Below are positions 9,328-18,670 of a DNA stretch of 64,000 nt, piece after piece. Location of the stretch: the NCBI RefSeq assembly GCF_039522365.1, contig NZ_BAAADJ010000064.1, forward strand, positions 248,001 to 312,000, read 5' to 3'. The notes beneath the pieces were generated by a model. The model searched no databases. It was not told the DNA's origin and saw nothing but the letters and a program-made list of their open reading frames with translations. Made by a program: the position numbers and the translations under genes. Source of the DNA: Bacillus carboniphilus. Lineage in GTDB: Bacteria; Bacillota; Bacilli; Bacillales; JC228. Every line of letters starts with the position of its first letter. The stretch's first letter is position 1.

Positions 9328-10175
9328 TGAAAATAGTCCGAACCATTGAAGACATGCAACAACAAGTTCAGGAGTTAAAGGCACAAAATCTATCCATTGG
9401 ATTTGTTCCAACTATGGGGTTTCTACACGAAGGACATATGTCACTCATGGAAGAAGCTAAAAAGCATAATGACATAGTGGTCATTAGTATTTTTGTTAAT
9501 CCATTACAATTTGGTCCGAATGAAGACTTTGATTCTTATCCAAGGGATTTTGAGCGTGATGAAAAAATAGCAGAGCAACTTGGAGTGGATGTTGTTTTTT
9601 ACCCGTCAGTGGATCAAATGTATCCTAAACCATTATCCATTAAAATGACCGTTACGGACCGAACGAATGTGTTATGTGGAAGATCTAGACCAGGCCATTT
9701 TGATGGAGTTGCAACTGTTTTAACAAAGTTGTTTCATATCATACAACCTAGTAGAGCCTATTTTGGTTTAAAGGATGCACAACAAGTGGCTGTTGTGGAT
9801 GGTTTAATAAATGATTTTAACTTTCCAATTGAATTGGTTCCTGTTCCAACCGTTCGTGAAGAGGATGGTCTAGCCAAGAGTTCACGAAATGTACGGTTAA
9901 CACCTGAAGAGAGGAAAGAAGCTCCAAACATCTATAAAACACTTCAAGTGGCAAAAGAATGGATTGCGGATGGCGAAAGAGATACTAACAAATTGACTGA
10001 TCGTTTATTTGCATCCCTAGAAACTACCATTAGCGGTTCTATTGACTATCTTGAAATTTTATCATACCCTGAGTTAGGCAATATTGATTCAGTAGATGGT
10101 AAAATTATTATTGCCATCGCGGTAAAATATTCAAATGTACGTTTAATAGATAATATTATTATAGATGTAGCATAG
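9327..10175 (+). CDS. panC: Pantothenate synthetase
   Basis: PanC joins pantoate and beta-alanine in an ATP-dependent reaction. The 282-residue product has the nucleotidyl-transferase signature VPTMGFLHEGHMSLM, the pantoate region FVNPLQFGPNED, FFG-type segment AYFGLKDAQQ and the KSSRNVRL loop equivalent to KMSKS. The ATG shares one base with the panB stop (TAATG), so translation is coupled. Confidence 0.96.
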   Translation: MKIVRTIEDMQQQVQELKAQNLSIGFVPTMGFLHEGHMSLMEEAKKHNDIVVISIFVNPLQFGPNEDFDSYPRDFERDEKIAEQLGVDVVFYPSVDQMYPKPLSIKMTVTDRTNVLCGRSRPGHFDGVATVLTKLFHIIQPSRAYFGLKDAQQVAVVDGLINDFNFPIELVPVPTVREEDGLAKSSRNVRLTPEERKEAPNIYKTLQVAKEWIADGERDTNKLTDRLFASLETTISGSIDYLEILSYPELGNIDSVDGKIIIAIAVKYSNVRLIDNIIIDVA

Positions 10176-10193
10176 GGATTAGGAGGCAACAGT

Positions 10194-10577
10194 ATGTTTA
10201 GAGTGATGATGAATGGGAAGATTCACCGTGCTCGTGTGACAGAGGCTGATTTAAATTACGTTGGTAGTATTACGATAGATGAAGATATTTTGGATGCAGT
10301 AGGTATGCTTCAAAACGAGAAAGTACAAGTAGTTAACAATAATAATGGTGCACGATTTGAAACCTATATTATCCCGGGAGAAAGAGGCAGTGGGGTTATA
10401 TGTGTCAATGGTGCCGCAGCAAGACTCGTTCAAAGGGGAGACGTTGTCATCATTATAAGCTACGGACTAGTTCCTGAAGATAAGTTAAAGGAACACTCTC
10501 CAAAAATTGCAATTATGAATGAACAAAATGAAATTAAAGAACTGATTGCAAAAGAACCTGCTAGAACGGTACTTTAA
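10194..10577 (+). CDS. panD: Aspartate 1-decarboxylase
   Basis: PanD decarboxylates aspartate to beta-alanine for PanC. It is made as a proenzyme that cleaves itself to create a pyruvoyl group; the cleavage site Gly24-Ser25 is visible in NYVGSITID. Length is 127 residues, as expected. Preceded by an AGGAGG site at 10180-10185. Last gene of the operon; a strong terminator follows. Confidence 0.97.
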   Translation: MFRVMMNGKIHRARVTEADLNYVGSITIDEDILDAVGMLQNEKVQVVNNNNGARFETYIIPGERGSGVICVNGAAARLVQRGDVVIIISYGLVPEDKLKEHSPKIAIMNEQNEIKELIAKEPARTVL

Positions 10578-10590
10578 GCGAGATGTTATA

Positions 10591-10620
10591 AAAGCTCTCC
10601 CTAAACAGGGAGAGCTTTTA
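10591..10620 (+). terminator. Terminator after panD
   Basis: AAAGCTCTCCCT (10591-10602) pairs perfectly with AGGGAGAGCTTT (10607-10618) around a 4-base loop, with A and T runs at its ends. Confidence 0.9.
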
Positions 10621-10711
10621 TGTACCCTTTCAAACAGTCAAACATATTGATAAAATGAATAGAGGATACTTATACATACTTACCTTGTACCAGTAGTAAT
10701 GAGGTGGAAAA

Positions 10712-13306
10712 ATGAATCGCTTTGTCGTAGTGGATTTAGAAACAACAGGAAACAAAGCAAAAGAAGATGATAGAATTATTCAAATCGGAGCCGTTTTACT
10801 GGAGGATGGTAAAATTACAAATACCTATTCTACCTTCGTCCAACCAAAGCGATCAATTCCTTCTTTTATTAGTGAATTAACGGGCATTACCTCACAAGTG
10901 GTAAAAGATGCCCCTCTTTTTAAAGATGCCGTACAACCGCTAATTGAAATGTGTAAAGGAGCAAGTATTGTTGCTCACAATAGCTCTTTTGATTTAACCT
11001 TCTTACAGGAAGAATATAGAAGAAACGGACTTCCAATCTATTATGGAAATGTTATAGATACTGTAGAACTAGCTAGGTTTTTATTTCCAAGTGTATCTAG
11101 CTATTCACTTCAAAACCTTGCAAGTGATCTTGATATTACACATTCCTCGCCACACAGAGCTGATGCTGATGCTGAGGTTACAGCTAAAATTTTTCAAAAA
11201 ATGTTACATAAATTACAAAGCTTGCCGGTTGAAACGTTAGAGTATCTGACTACATTGTCTTTTCATTTGAAAAGTGATATTCAACTCTTACTACAACATA
11301 CAAAGCAGCAAGCACTTAATGATAATGGACGTTCGGACTCTTTTATCGTATATAATGGTGTATGGATACGTCCTTTCGAGCTGCAGAACCGCACTAACAT
11401 TATAGATATTGACTGTAAAGATAAAAAATGGCCAGAACAAGTAACGACAATTACTGATGCTTGGAATCAAAATAAACAATACTTTTATGAGTCTCATGAA
11501 GCAGCTCCGTTCTTTGTTAATTCATTAGCCTACAAAGTCCAATCAACCTATTCTGAGCCACTGTGGATTATTACAAATGACTCTAATAAGTGGATCGAGT
11601 TTCTGAATAGTAAACAAGACACGAAGAATCTTATGATCGGAACCCTAAAAGGAAGGCATTATTACTTATCCCTCAAGAAGTTCGCACTATCTTTAAGAGA
11701 GCAGGATACAAACTATGATCATGTGCTAACAAAAATGCAAATTCTTGTTTGGTTATTAGAAACTACCACAGGCCTTGTAGATGAACTGAATTTATCCTCG
11801 TCTTCGAAGGACTTCTGGATTAAGATAGCAGCTGATTCTCGTGAACTAACGTCTATAGAAGATGCTAATTACTCATATTATCGGAGGGCTTTAGCTGAAG
11901 CTTCTATCGCTGATATACTCATTACAAATTATGCCTTATTCTTATCTAAGTCTCTTTACTCAAGTGATCATGTTCTAAAACCAAACTATTGCTTATTGGA
12001 TGAGCCTGAAGCACTCATAGATTTATTACCAAAGTTTTTTGGGAAAAAGTTAACCTTTGTTTCGTTTCGAATTTGGCTTCGTCAGTTAGAAACGAATAAA
12101 GAAAAACATTTTCTTGCGTACATTATGCAAAATCATCCTAATGCAAGAAATTTTGATTTGAGCTTAAAAGAGTATGTAGAGAAATTAAAAGAATCAAGCG
12201 AAGATTTTTTTCAATTGGCTGCGGATTATGCTTTATTACATGAAGAGTCAGTTGGAGGCTTTTCTCCATATGTTACGGCTCCTCTTCAGCCTTCACATAC
12301 CTTTGATACGTTGATGTATGCCGGCGAGAGATTTTTACATTCTATGAAGGATGTTGTATCTTTTCTAACAAACAACATCCAGAAAGCAACGGGTACTACA
12401 TTGACTGAGACATCTGCACAGGTTTTGTCAGAGTGGGATCTGTTCCAACAGGATGCGGAAGAAATGATTCTGACACTGCAATCCTTTATATCAAATCATC
12501 AAAAAGATATCACTCGGTGGGTAGAAACAGATACACGTGGAATGAGCCACTATACAGCAATTGTATCAAGGCCATTACTAGCATCGAATCAATTTGGTGA
12601 TTTTCTTAAGGAAAGGAATATTCACTCCGTATTCTTCTCCTCGTCTCTAACGGTGAATCGTTCCTTTATTTTTTCAGCAAGGTCATTTGGAATGACCATG
12701 AAAGAAGTTCAGGGATTCAGAAAGGTAGAGGGTAAAAGGAACCAAGTCTTAGTTGGTGAAAATGTGTATTCACCAAAAGAAGTTGCTGAACTTGCGAGGG
12801 AATTACGTGAAAAATTTGATAAAATCTTCATTTTGACAAGTTCTTTCGATGAATCTCAACTGGTAACAGAAGCCATTCAAAATACAGAAGACCTAGTAGG
12901 GTATGTACTCCTTTCTCAAAGCCAGGCAAGTATTGGCAGACTATTAAAGCAAATGAACCGGTTCGATAAGGCTATTTATGTAGGAAGTCAATTTTCAACT
13001 CACTATACTAGCGGACTGGAAGAATCAGAAGCCTTTATTATTACCAAGCTCCCGTTTCTTTCTCCACAAGATTTATTTCATAAACTTCATTCACAAAAAT
13101 GTGAGCAGGAAGGAAGAAACTCATTTTATTCATTTAGTTTGCCGTACGCCGTGATTCGCTTCAAAAGATTACTGGCTCGAATTAACTTCCCGAATAACAA
13201 GATTTATGTATTAGATCCTAGAATATGGAAATCGGAATATGGGAAAACGTTTATACAGTCAGCTGACTCAGTAGAGTGGCTCCCTTTTAAAAATGATTCC
13301 AAGTAG
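10712..13306 (+). CDS. dinG: DinG family exonuclease with degenerate helicase domain
   Basis: An 864-residue DinG homologue. The N-terminal DEDDh 3'-5' exonuclease domain is complete: Asp8 and Glu10 in VVDLETTG, Asp94 in AHNSSFD, His148 and Asp153. The XPD-like helicase part keeps the framework (TLKGRHYYLSLKKF, FFSSSLTVNRSF) but lacks key motifs. Where the family has a Walker A loop GTGTGKS, this protein has APFFVNS (residues 265-271), with the lysine replaced by Asn270; DEAH reads DEPE; and the arginine-finger motif VI reads RFKRLLAR. It is therefore likely a nuclease without ATP-driven unwinding. Staphylococcus aureus DinG is a known nuclease that has lost helicase activity. The reading frame is intact, so it is not a decaying pseudogene. 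Ribosome site GAGGTGG precedes the ATG. Confidence 0.9.
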   Translation: MNRFVVVDLETTGNKAKEDDRIIQIGAVLLEDGKITNTYSTFVQPKRSIPSFISELTGITSQVVKDAPLFKDAVQPLIEMCKGASIVAHNSSFDLTFLQEEYRRNGLPIYYGNVIDTVELARFLFPSVSSYSLQNLASDLDITHSSPHRADADAEVTAKIFQKMLHKLQSLPVETLEYLTTLSFHLKSDIQLLLQHTKQQALNDNGRSDSFIVYNGVWIRPFELQNRTNIIDIDCKDKKWPEQVTTITDAWNQNKQYFYESHEAAPFFVNSLAYKVQSTYSEPLWIITNDSNKWIEFLNSKQDTKNLMIGTLKGRHYYLSLKKFALSLREQDTNYDHVLTKMQILVWLLETTTGLVDELNLSSSSKDFWIKIAADSRELTSIEDANYSYYRRALAEASIADILITNYALFLSKSLYSSDHVLKPNYCLLDEPEALIDLLPKFFGKKLTFVSFRIWLRQLETNKEKHFLAYIMQNHPNARNFDLSLKEYVEKLKESSEDFFQLAADYALLHEESVGGFSPYVTAPLQPSHTFDTLMYAGERFLHSMKDVVSFLTNNIQKATGTTLTETSAQVLSEWDLFQQDAEEMILTLQSFISNHQKDITRWVETDTRGMSHYTAIVSRPLLASNQFGDFLKERNIHSVFFSSSLTVNRSFIFSARSFGMTMKEVQGFRKVEGKRNQVLVGENVYSPKEVAELARELREKFDKIFILTSSFDESQLVTEAIQNTEDLVGYVLLSQSQASIGRLLKQMNRFDKAIYVGSQFSTHYTSGLEESEAFIITKLPFLSPQDLFHKLHSQKCEQEGRNSFYSFSLPYAVIRFKRLLARINFPNNKIYVLDPRIWKSEYGKTFIQSADSVEWLPFKNDSK

Positions 13307-13378
13307 TTTATCGATATAAATTTTCAAAAAAATGTAAAGACTAGTTGAAAAAAGAGCTTTTCGGGAGGGGTCTCTCAA

Positions 13379-14224
13379 GTGCTATTTTTTCAAAAATGTG
13401 CATCACTTTTTTTTCTAACATCGCTGGTCTTGAACAGTGCGGTTATTACTTCAAATGTGGAAAGTATCGATGTTAACCTGCGGGATCAAGAAATAGCTTT
13501 TACTTTCTTTTCACTTTCAAATGGTGAAGCTACGCTACTACAGCATCCTAATGGTGAAAATATTTTGATTAACACGGGAAGCAACAGTAGTGAAAAGGAA
13601 TTAGACCATTGGTTAAAGCTATATGGTGTTAAAAACATTTCGACTATCCTAGTTACAAAGGATGATCCAGGGTTTGTTGGGAACCTTCAGCACGTAATCA
13701 ATCAATACAAGGCTCGACAAGTTATCGTTTCGAATCGTTTATATGAGCAATTAAAAGGGAATCCGTCTTTTCCTAAAGATGTCGCAATTCAATGGTGGGA
13801 TGAAGGAACGAAATTGGAGCTTAATCCTGAAGTGGACCTAGAAGTTTTATATAATGGGATGGGGCCAAATGAAGGAATGGATTTTGTTATCACTTTTATA
13901 AGTCATAAGTTTCTTTTTATGAGTTCATTTGGTTCTAATAGTGAAGAAAATTTATTAAAAAAAGATCTAAAAGATGTCAATATTGTTAAAATGGCTGACT
14001 ACGGTGGACCTCAGTCGATGACCAAAAGATTAGCAAAACATCTCGACCCCCAGGTGGCCATTTTATTTAATTTAGATACAATTACACCAAGTGAATACAT
14101 ATTTGAACTATTAGAAGAAATGTGGATTGATGTGTACTTAACAAAGGAACATGGCACGATCACCATTAAATGTACAGATGAAACATATGAAATCATTCAT
14201 ATAGATCCAAAGGGAAAACAATAG
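13379..14224 (+). CDS. ComEC-type metallo-hydrolase-like protein, ligands lost
   Basis: A 281-residue protein with a hydrophobic N-terminus (signal or anchor, about residues 9-23). The rest resembles the beta-lactamase-fold domain of ComEC/Rec2: phrases such as NGEATLLQHPNGENILINTG, then LKLYGVKNISTILVT, and a C-terminal EHGTITIKC. The metal site is missing: where relatives have HPHADHIGG this one has KDDPGFVGN, and HHGS reads DYGG. It is probably a secreted or membrane-tethered non-catalytic relative. The start is GTG 13379 behind GGGAGGGG. I know no B. subtilis counterpart at this locus between dinG and ypmA. Binding partner and role are unknown. Confidence 0.7.
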   Translation: MLFFQKCASLFFLTSLVLNSAVITSNVESIDVNLRDQEIAFTFFSLSNGEATLLQHPNGENILINTGSNSSEKELDHWLKLYGVKNISTILVTKDDPGFVGNLQHVINQYKARQVIVSNRLYEQLKGNPSFPKDVAIQWWDEGTKLELNPEVDLEVLYNGMGPNEGMDFVITFISHKFLFMSSFGSNSEENLLKKDLKDVNIVKMADYGGPQSMTKRLAKHLDPQVAILFNLDTITPSEYIFELLEEMWIDVYLTKEHGTITIKCTDETYEIIHIDPKGKQ

Positions 14225-14340
14225 GTAGATTCGTTTCGAATTAAAAATTATTTAGTGGAGATTTGAAGTAAATAGTTTTGGTTTTATTCGTTGATTGTTA
14301 TAATGAGAGAGGATTTTACCCGGTTGGAGGTTACATAACA

Positions 14341-14511
14341 ATGGATAGTAAAATTGAGATATTATCTACTATACGTATTGAATATTCTAGTGATTTGTAT
14401 AAAATTGTTGATTCTCTTAATCGAACCCTCAAACATAACGATTTAATGTTCGGGTTAGCTCTAGATAAAGAAGATCATTCAAAAGCGATTTTTACGATAT
14501 ATCGTACATAA
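14341..14511 (+). CDS. ypmA: Small conserved protein YpmA
   Basis: A 56-residue protein containing LYKIVDSLNRTLKHNDLMFG and ending in FTIYRT, which I recognise as YpmA (DUF4264), a small conserved Bacillus protein of unknown function found before ypmB. The ATG at 14341 follows GGAGG at 14326-14330; the longer in-frame opening from 14278 is not needed. A TATAAT at 14299-14304 with a weak TTTTGG 17 bases upstream is a possible promoter. Confidence 0.85.
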   Translation: MDSKIEILSTIRIEYSSDLYKIVDSLNRTLKHNDLMFGLALDKEDHSKAIFTIYRT

Positions 14512-14620
14512 TGAGTGGGGAAACTTATAGGTTGGATATATTTTTAACACTAAAGAAAATGATAGTAAAAATCAGCATATTGTAGAGAGTTGGATCTATT
14601 GCAAATTTCATTTGAATGAT

Positions 14621-14747
14621 GTTGATTGGAGTGGAAGGTGCTTGACTCCTGTGGGAGGAAGGGACATGGGAGACCCCGCAGGAGCGACAGCGACGAGGAG
14701 GCTCCCGGACCGCCCACGGAAAGCAAGCACCTGCAACGGAAATCAAC
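14621..14747. repeat. 127-bp GC-rich palindromic repeat, copy A
   Basis: A 127-bp element that recurs inverted at 39139-39265 with about 6 differences. Its ends GTTGATT and AATCAAC are inverted repeats; inside, GGTGCTTG pairs with CAAGCACC and CTCCTGTGGG with CCCGCAGGAG. It is far more GC-rich than its surroundings. It appears to belong to a dispersed intergenic repeat common in Bacillaceae. It fills most of the 333-base gap between ypmA and ypmB; no gene is supported there, and frames through it are artefacts. Confidence 0.9.
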
Positions 14748-14844
14748 GCCCCTTGTTCATAGAGCCAAACTACTGTCAAAAGCAACAAAGTATAAGAAAA
14801 TAGCTTTAAATAAGAAGTTTCAATAAAGGATTGATTTTCATATT

Positions 14845-15339
14845 ATGAAAAAGTGGATCCATATAGGGATTGGATTGTTGGTTGTTGTTCTCATACTCGT
14901 TTCAGTATTAGTCTATTTCTCAATTCAACCACAGCAAGAAAAGAAAAATATCGCATATCAAGTAGCCCTTGAAAAATCAAACTTAGAAACAACAGAAGAT
15001 TTTCATTGGTTTAGATATGATAAAGATTACTATGTGGTAGGGGGAAAGGACACAGACGGAGAAAAGAGCTTTGTCTGGATTGCTGCAGATAGCCTAGATA
15101 TTATTGCCGAACATAAAGCATCGGAAGGATTGTCTGAGAAGGAAGTATTAGAAACCTATAAAGACGAATGGAACATAAATGAGTTAGTGGATGTTAAATT
15201 AGGCTATGCTAATGAACGTCCCTTATGGGAAATTACATTCATCGACGATCAGAATAAATATACATTTCTTCAGGTTTCCTTTTTAACTGGAGATTGGATT
15301 AGATATTATCAATACAGAAGAGGAGGCGGTTCTTCTTGA
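14845..15339 (+). CDS. ypmB: Membrane-anchored protein YpmB (DUF5590)
   Basis: A 164-residue protein with one N-terminal transmembrane helix (about residues 7-28) and an extracytoplasmic domain of the DUF5590/PepSY-like type. It is the YpmB homologue by position and layout; function unknown. Its stop overlaps the TTG start of aspB, so the two are co-translated. The ribosome site is weak (AAAGGA at 14825-14830). Confidence 0.85.
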   Translation: MKKWIHIGIGLLVVVLILVSVLVYFSIQPQQEKKNIAYQVALEKSNLETTEDFHWFRYDKDYYVVGGKDTDGEKSFVWIAADSLDIIAEHKASEGLSEKEVLETYKDEWNINELVDVKLGYANERPLWEITFIDDQNKYTFLQVSFLTGDWIRYYQYRRGGGSS

Positions 15340-16520
15340 AACTTTCAAATCGGGTGGCAGCTTTAAGTCCTTCTTCAACGTTAGCCATTACAGCAAAGGC
15401 AAAACAATTAAAAGAAGAAGGGAAAGACGTCATTGGGTTAGGTGCAGGTGAACCTGATTTTAATACGCCACAGCATATTATTGATGCAGCTATTAAAAGT
15501 ATGGAAGAAGGAAAAACAAAGTATACAGCTGCAGATGGTTTATTAGAGCTTAAAAAGGCAATAGCCCATAAATTAAAAGTAGACCAAGGTTTAGATTATG
15601 AACCAAATGAGATAATTGTCTCTTCTGGTGCAAAACACAGTTTATATACATTATTTCAGGCCTTATTAGATGAAGGTGACGAAGTTATTGTTCCATCTCC
15701 ATACTGGGTGAGTTATCCAGAGCAAGTAAAATTGGCTGATGGGACCCCTATCATAGTAGAGGGGAAAGAAGAAAACGACTTTAAAATTACACCAGGTCAA
15801 CTTAAAGAAGTAATTTCTCCAAACACGAAAGCGTTAATCATTAATTCTCCCTCAAACCCTACAGGGATGCTGTATTCGAAGGAGGAGTTAACCGCCATTG
15901 CTGAGTTTTGTCTAGAAAATAATCTGATTATTATTTCAGATGAAATCTATGAAAAATTAATCTATAATCAAAACTCTCATTTTTCCATTGCACAAATTTC
16001 TCCTCAGGTGAAAGATATAACCGTCATCATTAACGGGGTGTCAAAATCTCATTCTATGACAGGATGGAGAATTGGGTTCGCAGCAGGGAATAAGGAACTT
16101 ATAAAAGCCATGACGAATTTATCGAGTCATAGTACATCCAACCCAACTACGATTTCTCAGTACGGAGCAATTGCAGCTTACGGTGAAAACCAAGAGCCGG
16201 TTGAAATGATGCGTAAGGCTTTTGAAGAGCGGTTAGAAGAAGTGTATGCGAAACTTATAGAAATACCAGGCTTCACTTGTTTAAAACCACAAGGAGCCTT
16301 CTATCTATTCCCAAATGCAAAAAAAGCGGCAGAGATGACAGGTTTTGCAAATGTAGATGACTTTGCTAAAGCATTATTAGATGAAGCGCTTGTAGCTGTA
16401 GTGCCGGGCTCTGGATTCGGATCTCCTGATAATTTAAGAATATCTTATGCTACTTCAAAAGAACTCATACTGGAAGCACTTGATAGAATCAATCAATTTA
16501 TTCATAAACACAAAAAGTAA
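15336..16520 (+). CDS. aspB: Aspartate aminotransferase (class I, PLP)
   Basis: AspB interconverts aspartate/2-oxoglutarate and oxaloacetate/glutamate. The 394-residue product has the class I aminotransferase motifs: SPSNPTG, ISDEIYEKL with the PLP-ring aspartate and tyrosine, the PLP lysine in SKSHSMTGWRIGFAAG, and the substrate-binding arginine in LRISYAT. The start is TTG 15336 with AGGAGGCGG 6 bases upstream, overlapping the end of ypmB. asnS follows, so the pair links aspartate to asparaginyl-tRNA. Confidence 0.95.
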   Translation: MKLSNRVAALSPSSTLAITAKAKQLKEEGKDVIGLGAGEPDFNTPQHIIDAAIKSMEEGKTKYTAADGLLELKKAIAHKLKVDQGLDYEPNEIIVSSGAKHSLYTLFQALLDEGDEVIVPSPYWVSYPEQVKLADGTPIIVEGKEENDFKITPGQLKEVISPNTKALIINSPSNPTGMLYSKEELTAIAEFCLENNLIIISDEIYEKLIYNQNSHFSIAQISPQVKDITVIINGVSKSHSMTGWRIGFAAGNKELIKAMTNLSSHSTSNPTTISQYGAIAAYGENQEPVEMMRKAFEERLEEVYAKLIEIPGFTCLKPQGAFYLFPNAKKAAEMTGFANVDDFAKALLDEALVAVVPGSGFGSPDNLRISYATSKELILEALDRINQFIHKHKK

Positions 16521-16556
16521 TCATATTAGAAGCCATTGATGTTGGAGGGTATACAG

Positions 16557-17849
16557 TTGAAAACGACAATAAGAGAAGTATCAAAATTTGTAGATCAAGA
16601 AGTGAAAATTGGAGCTTGGTTAGCGAATAAACGCTCAAGCGGAAAAATTGCCTTTTTACAATTAAGGGATGGGACTGGGTTCATCCAGGGTGTAGTAGTG
16701 AAAAGTGACGTTGCTGAGGAAGTGTTTACACTTGCTAAAACTATCACACAAGAAAGTTCGATGTATGTTACAGCAGTTGTGCAAAAGGACGAAAGATCTC
16801 CATTAGGTTATGAATTGCTAGTAAAAGATATAGAACTAATCAGTGATTCAACAGATTATCCAATCACACCGAAAGAGCACGGAACAGAATTTTTAATGGA
16901 TAACCGTCATTTATGGCTCCGTTCCCGTAAGCAGCATGCTGTTATGAAAATCAGAAATGAAATCATTCGAGCTACTTATGAATTCTTCAATAAAGAAGGT
17001 TTTGTTAAAATTGATCCGCCTATCTTAACGGGAAGTGCTCCTGAAGGGACAACAGAACTTTTCCATACAAAGTATTTTGAAGAAGATGCTTATCTTTCAC
17101 AAAGTGGTCAATTATATATGGAAGCAGCTGCAATGGCACTAGGAAAAGTATTTTCATTTGGCCCAACTTTCCGTGCAGAAAAATCAAAAACAAGAAAGCA
17201 TCTAATTGAGTTCTGGATGATTGAGCCTGAAATGGCCTTTTATACACAGGATGATAGTTTGAAAGTACAAGAAGAATACGTAAGTTTCCTTGTACAATCT
17301 GTACTTGAGAACTGTAAAATAGAGTTGAAAACATTAGATCGTGATACGTCAACGCTAGAGAAGATTCAAGCTCCATTCCCTCGAATTTCTTATGATGATG
17401 CCATCAAATTATTGCATGAAAAAGGGTTTGATGACATTGAATGGGGGGATGACTTCGGAGCTCCTCATGAAACAGCAATTGCAGATGCTTATGATAAACC
17501 AGTATTTATCTTGAATTATCCAACTGGAATTAAACCATTCTATATGCAACCTCATCCTGATCGTGATGACGTTGTTCTATGTGCGGACTTAATTGCACCT
17601 GAAGGTTATGGTGAGATTATCGGTGGTTCCGAGAGAATTCATGATTCTGAGTTAATGAAGAAAAGAATGGAAGAGCATAATCTACCACTCTCTGCATATG
17701 AGTGGTATCTAGACTTAACAAAATACGGAAGTGTTCCGCACTCTGGATTTGGTCTAGGACTTGAGAGAACGGTTGCTTGGATTAGTGGTGTAGACCATAT
17801 TCGTGAAACCATTCCATTCCCAAGACTATTAAATCGTTTATATCCTTAA
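16557..17849 (+). CDS. asnS: Asparaginyl-tRNA synthetase
   Basis: A class IIb aminoacyl-tRNA synthetase of 430 residues: an N-terminal OB-fold anticodon-binding domain ([21 protein letters not shown]) and the catalytic domain with motif 2 ([19 protein letters not shown]) and motif 3 ([10 protein letters not shown]). I chose the TTG at 16557, since TTGGAGGG at 16542-16549 is a good ribosome site 7 bases away and the protein then has the family's usual N-terminus. A start at the ATG 16539 would swallow that site. Confidence 0.95.
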   Translation: MKTTIREVSKFVDQEVKIGAWLANKRSSGKIAFLQLRDGTGFIQGVVVKSDVAEEVFTLAKTITQESSMYVTAVVQKDERSPLGYELLVKDIELISDSTDYPITPKEHGTEFLMDNRHLWLRSRKQHAVMKIRNEIIRATYEFFNKEGFVKIDPPILTGSAPEGTTELFHTKYFEEDAYLSQSGQLYMEAAAMALGKVFSFGPTFRAEKSKTRKHLIEFWMIEPEMAFYTQDDSLKVQEEYVSFLVQSVLENCKIELKTLDRDTSTLEKIQAPFPRISYDDAIKLLHEKGFDDIEWGDDFGAPHETAIADAYDKPVFILNYPTGIKPFYMQPHPDRDDVVLCADLIAPEGYGEIIGGSERIHDSELMKKRMEEHNLPLSAYEWYLDLTKYGSVPHSGFGLGLERTVAWISGVDHIRETIPFPRLLNRLYP

Positions 17850-17858
17850 TAAAAGTGA

Positions 17859-17888
17859 TGACCATTTCATTAGGAAATGGTCATTTCT
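17859..17888 (+). terminator. Terminator after asnS
   Basis: TGACCATTTC (17859-17868) and GAAATGGTCA (17874-17883) form a perfect 10-pair stem with a 5-base loop, followed by TTTCT. Confidence 0.82.
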
Positions 17889-17914
17889 ATCTTTATATCG
17901 TTTCATGTTGGATT

Positions 17915-17923
17915 TGCTATAAT
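17915..17923 (+). promoter_or_regulatory. Extended -10 promoter for dnaD
   Basis: TGCTATAAT has the TGn extension before a perfect TATAAT (17918-17923). No convincing -35 box is seen, which is usual for extended -10 promoters. It lies 20 bases before the dnaD ATG. Confidence 0.6.
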
Positions 17924-17942
17924 AGTTCTGAGGTGTACAATT

Positions 17943-18650
17943 ATGAATCAAAATCAATTCATTGAGTTAATGCAAGGTGGTTCTGTTTTTCTGCCTGCCC
18001 CTTTATTAGAACATTATAAAGATTTGGGGTTAACGGAGGAAGAATTTACATTACTTTTGCATCTTCAATCTTTTATAGAAAGAGGAAACTCATTCCCGAC
18101 TTATCAAGAGTTGGCAGGTAGGACCACTCTCTCCAATGAGCAATGTGCTTATCTTCTTAGGAAGCTTATTCAAAAGGGGTTTTTAAAGATTGAAAAGGGA
18201 AAAACAGATGATGATATTCTGTTTGAACAATTTAGCTTAGTAGCCCTTTGGGAAAAGTTATATCAATTTCTGCAAAAAGACAAAAACAGAGTGGACACTG
18301 TAGATCGTCAGAATCAAGAAGCACAGTTGTATCAAACGTTTGAAAAAGAATTTGGTCGCCCATTATCACCTTTCGAGGCAGAAACACTTTCCATGTGGTT
18401 AGATGATGACCAACAATCGATAGAACTCATTTTAGTGGCATTAAAAGAAGCTGTTCTATCTGGAAAGTTGAATTTTAGATATATTGATCGCATTTTATTT
18501 GATTGGAAACGGAATGGGATTAAAACACCAAAGGAAGCGACTGAACAAGGTCGTAAGTTCAGGCTTCATCAAAAACAGAAGAAAGAACAAGCAAATACGA
18601 CACAACAATCTAGAGACTTGCCGTTTTATAACTGGTTAGAAGAAGAGTAA
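17943..18650 (+). CDS. dnaD: Replication initiation protein DnaD
   Basis: DnaD helps load the replicative helicase at oriC and at PriA-restarted forks. The 235-residue protein has an N-terminal winged helix (about residues 1-100) and the C-terminal DnaB/DnaD-type helical domain ending in the YxxxI-type segment FRYIDRILFDWKRNGIKT, followed by a charged tail. The ATG at 17943 follows GAGGTG; the in-frame opening further upstream covers the terminator and promoter and is not coding. It heads a dnaD-nth-ypoC unit. Confidence 0.95.
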   Translation: MNQNQFIELMQGGSVFLPAPLLEHYKDLGLTEEEFTLLLHLQSFIERGNSFPTYQELAGRTTLSNEQCAYLLRKLIQKGFLKIEKGKTDDDILFEQFSLVALWEKLYQFLQKDKNRVDTVDRQNQEAQLYQTFEKEFGRPLSPFEAETLSMWLDDDQQSIELILVALKEAVLSGKLNFRYIDRILFDWKRNGIKTPKEATEQGRKFRLHQKQKKEQANTTQQSRDLPFYNWLEEE

Positions 18651-18670
18651 AGGGGAAGGAGGATGGATCG

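Noticed and set aside
14612-14826. Open frames of 63, 66 and 87 codons in the ypmA-ypmB gap
   Set aside because: They run through the 127-bp repeat; the same peptide reappears at the other repeat copy on the opposite strand, so they reflect the repeat and not a gene.
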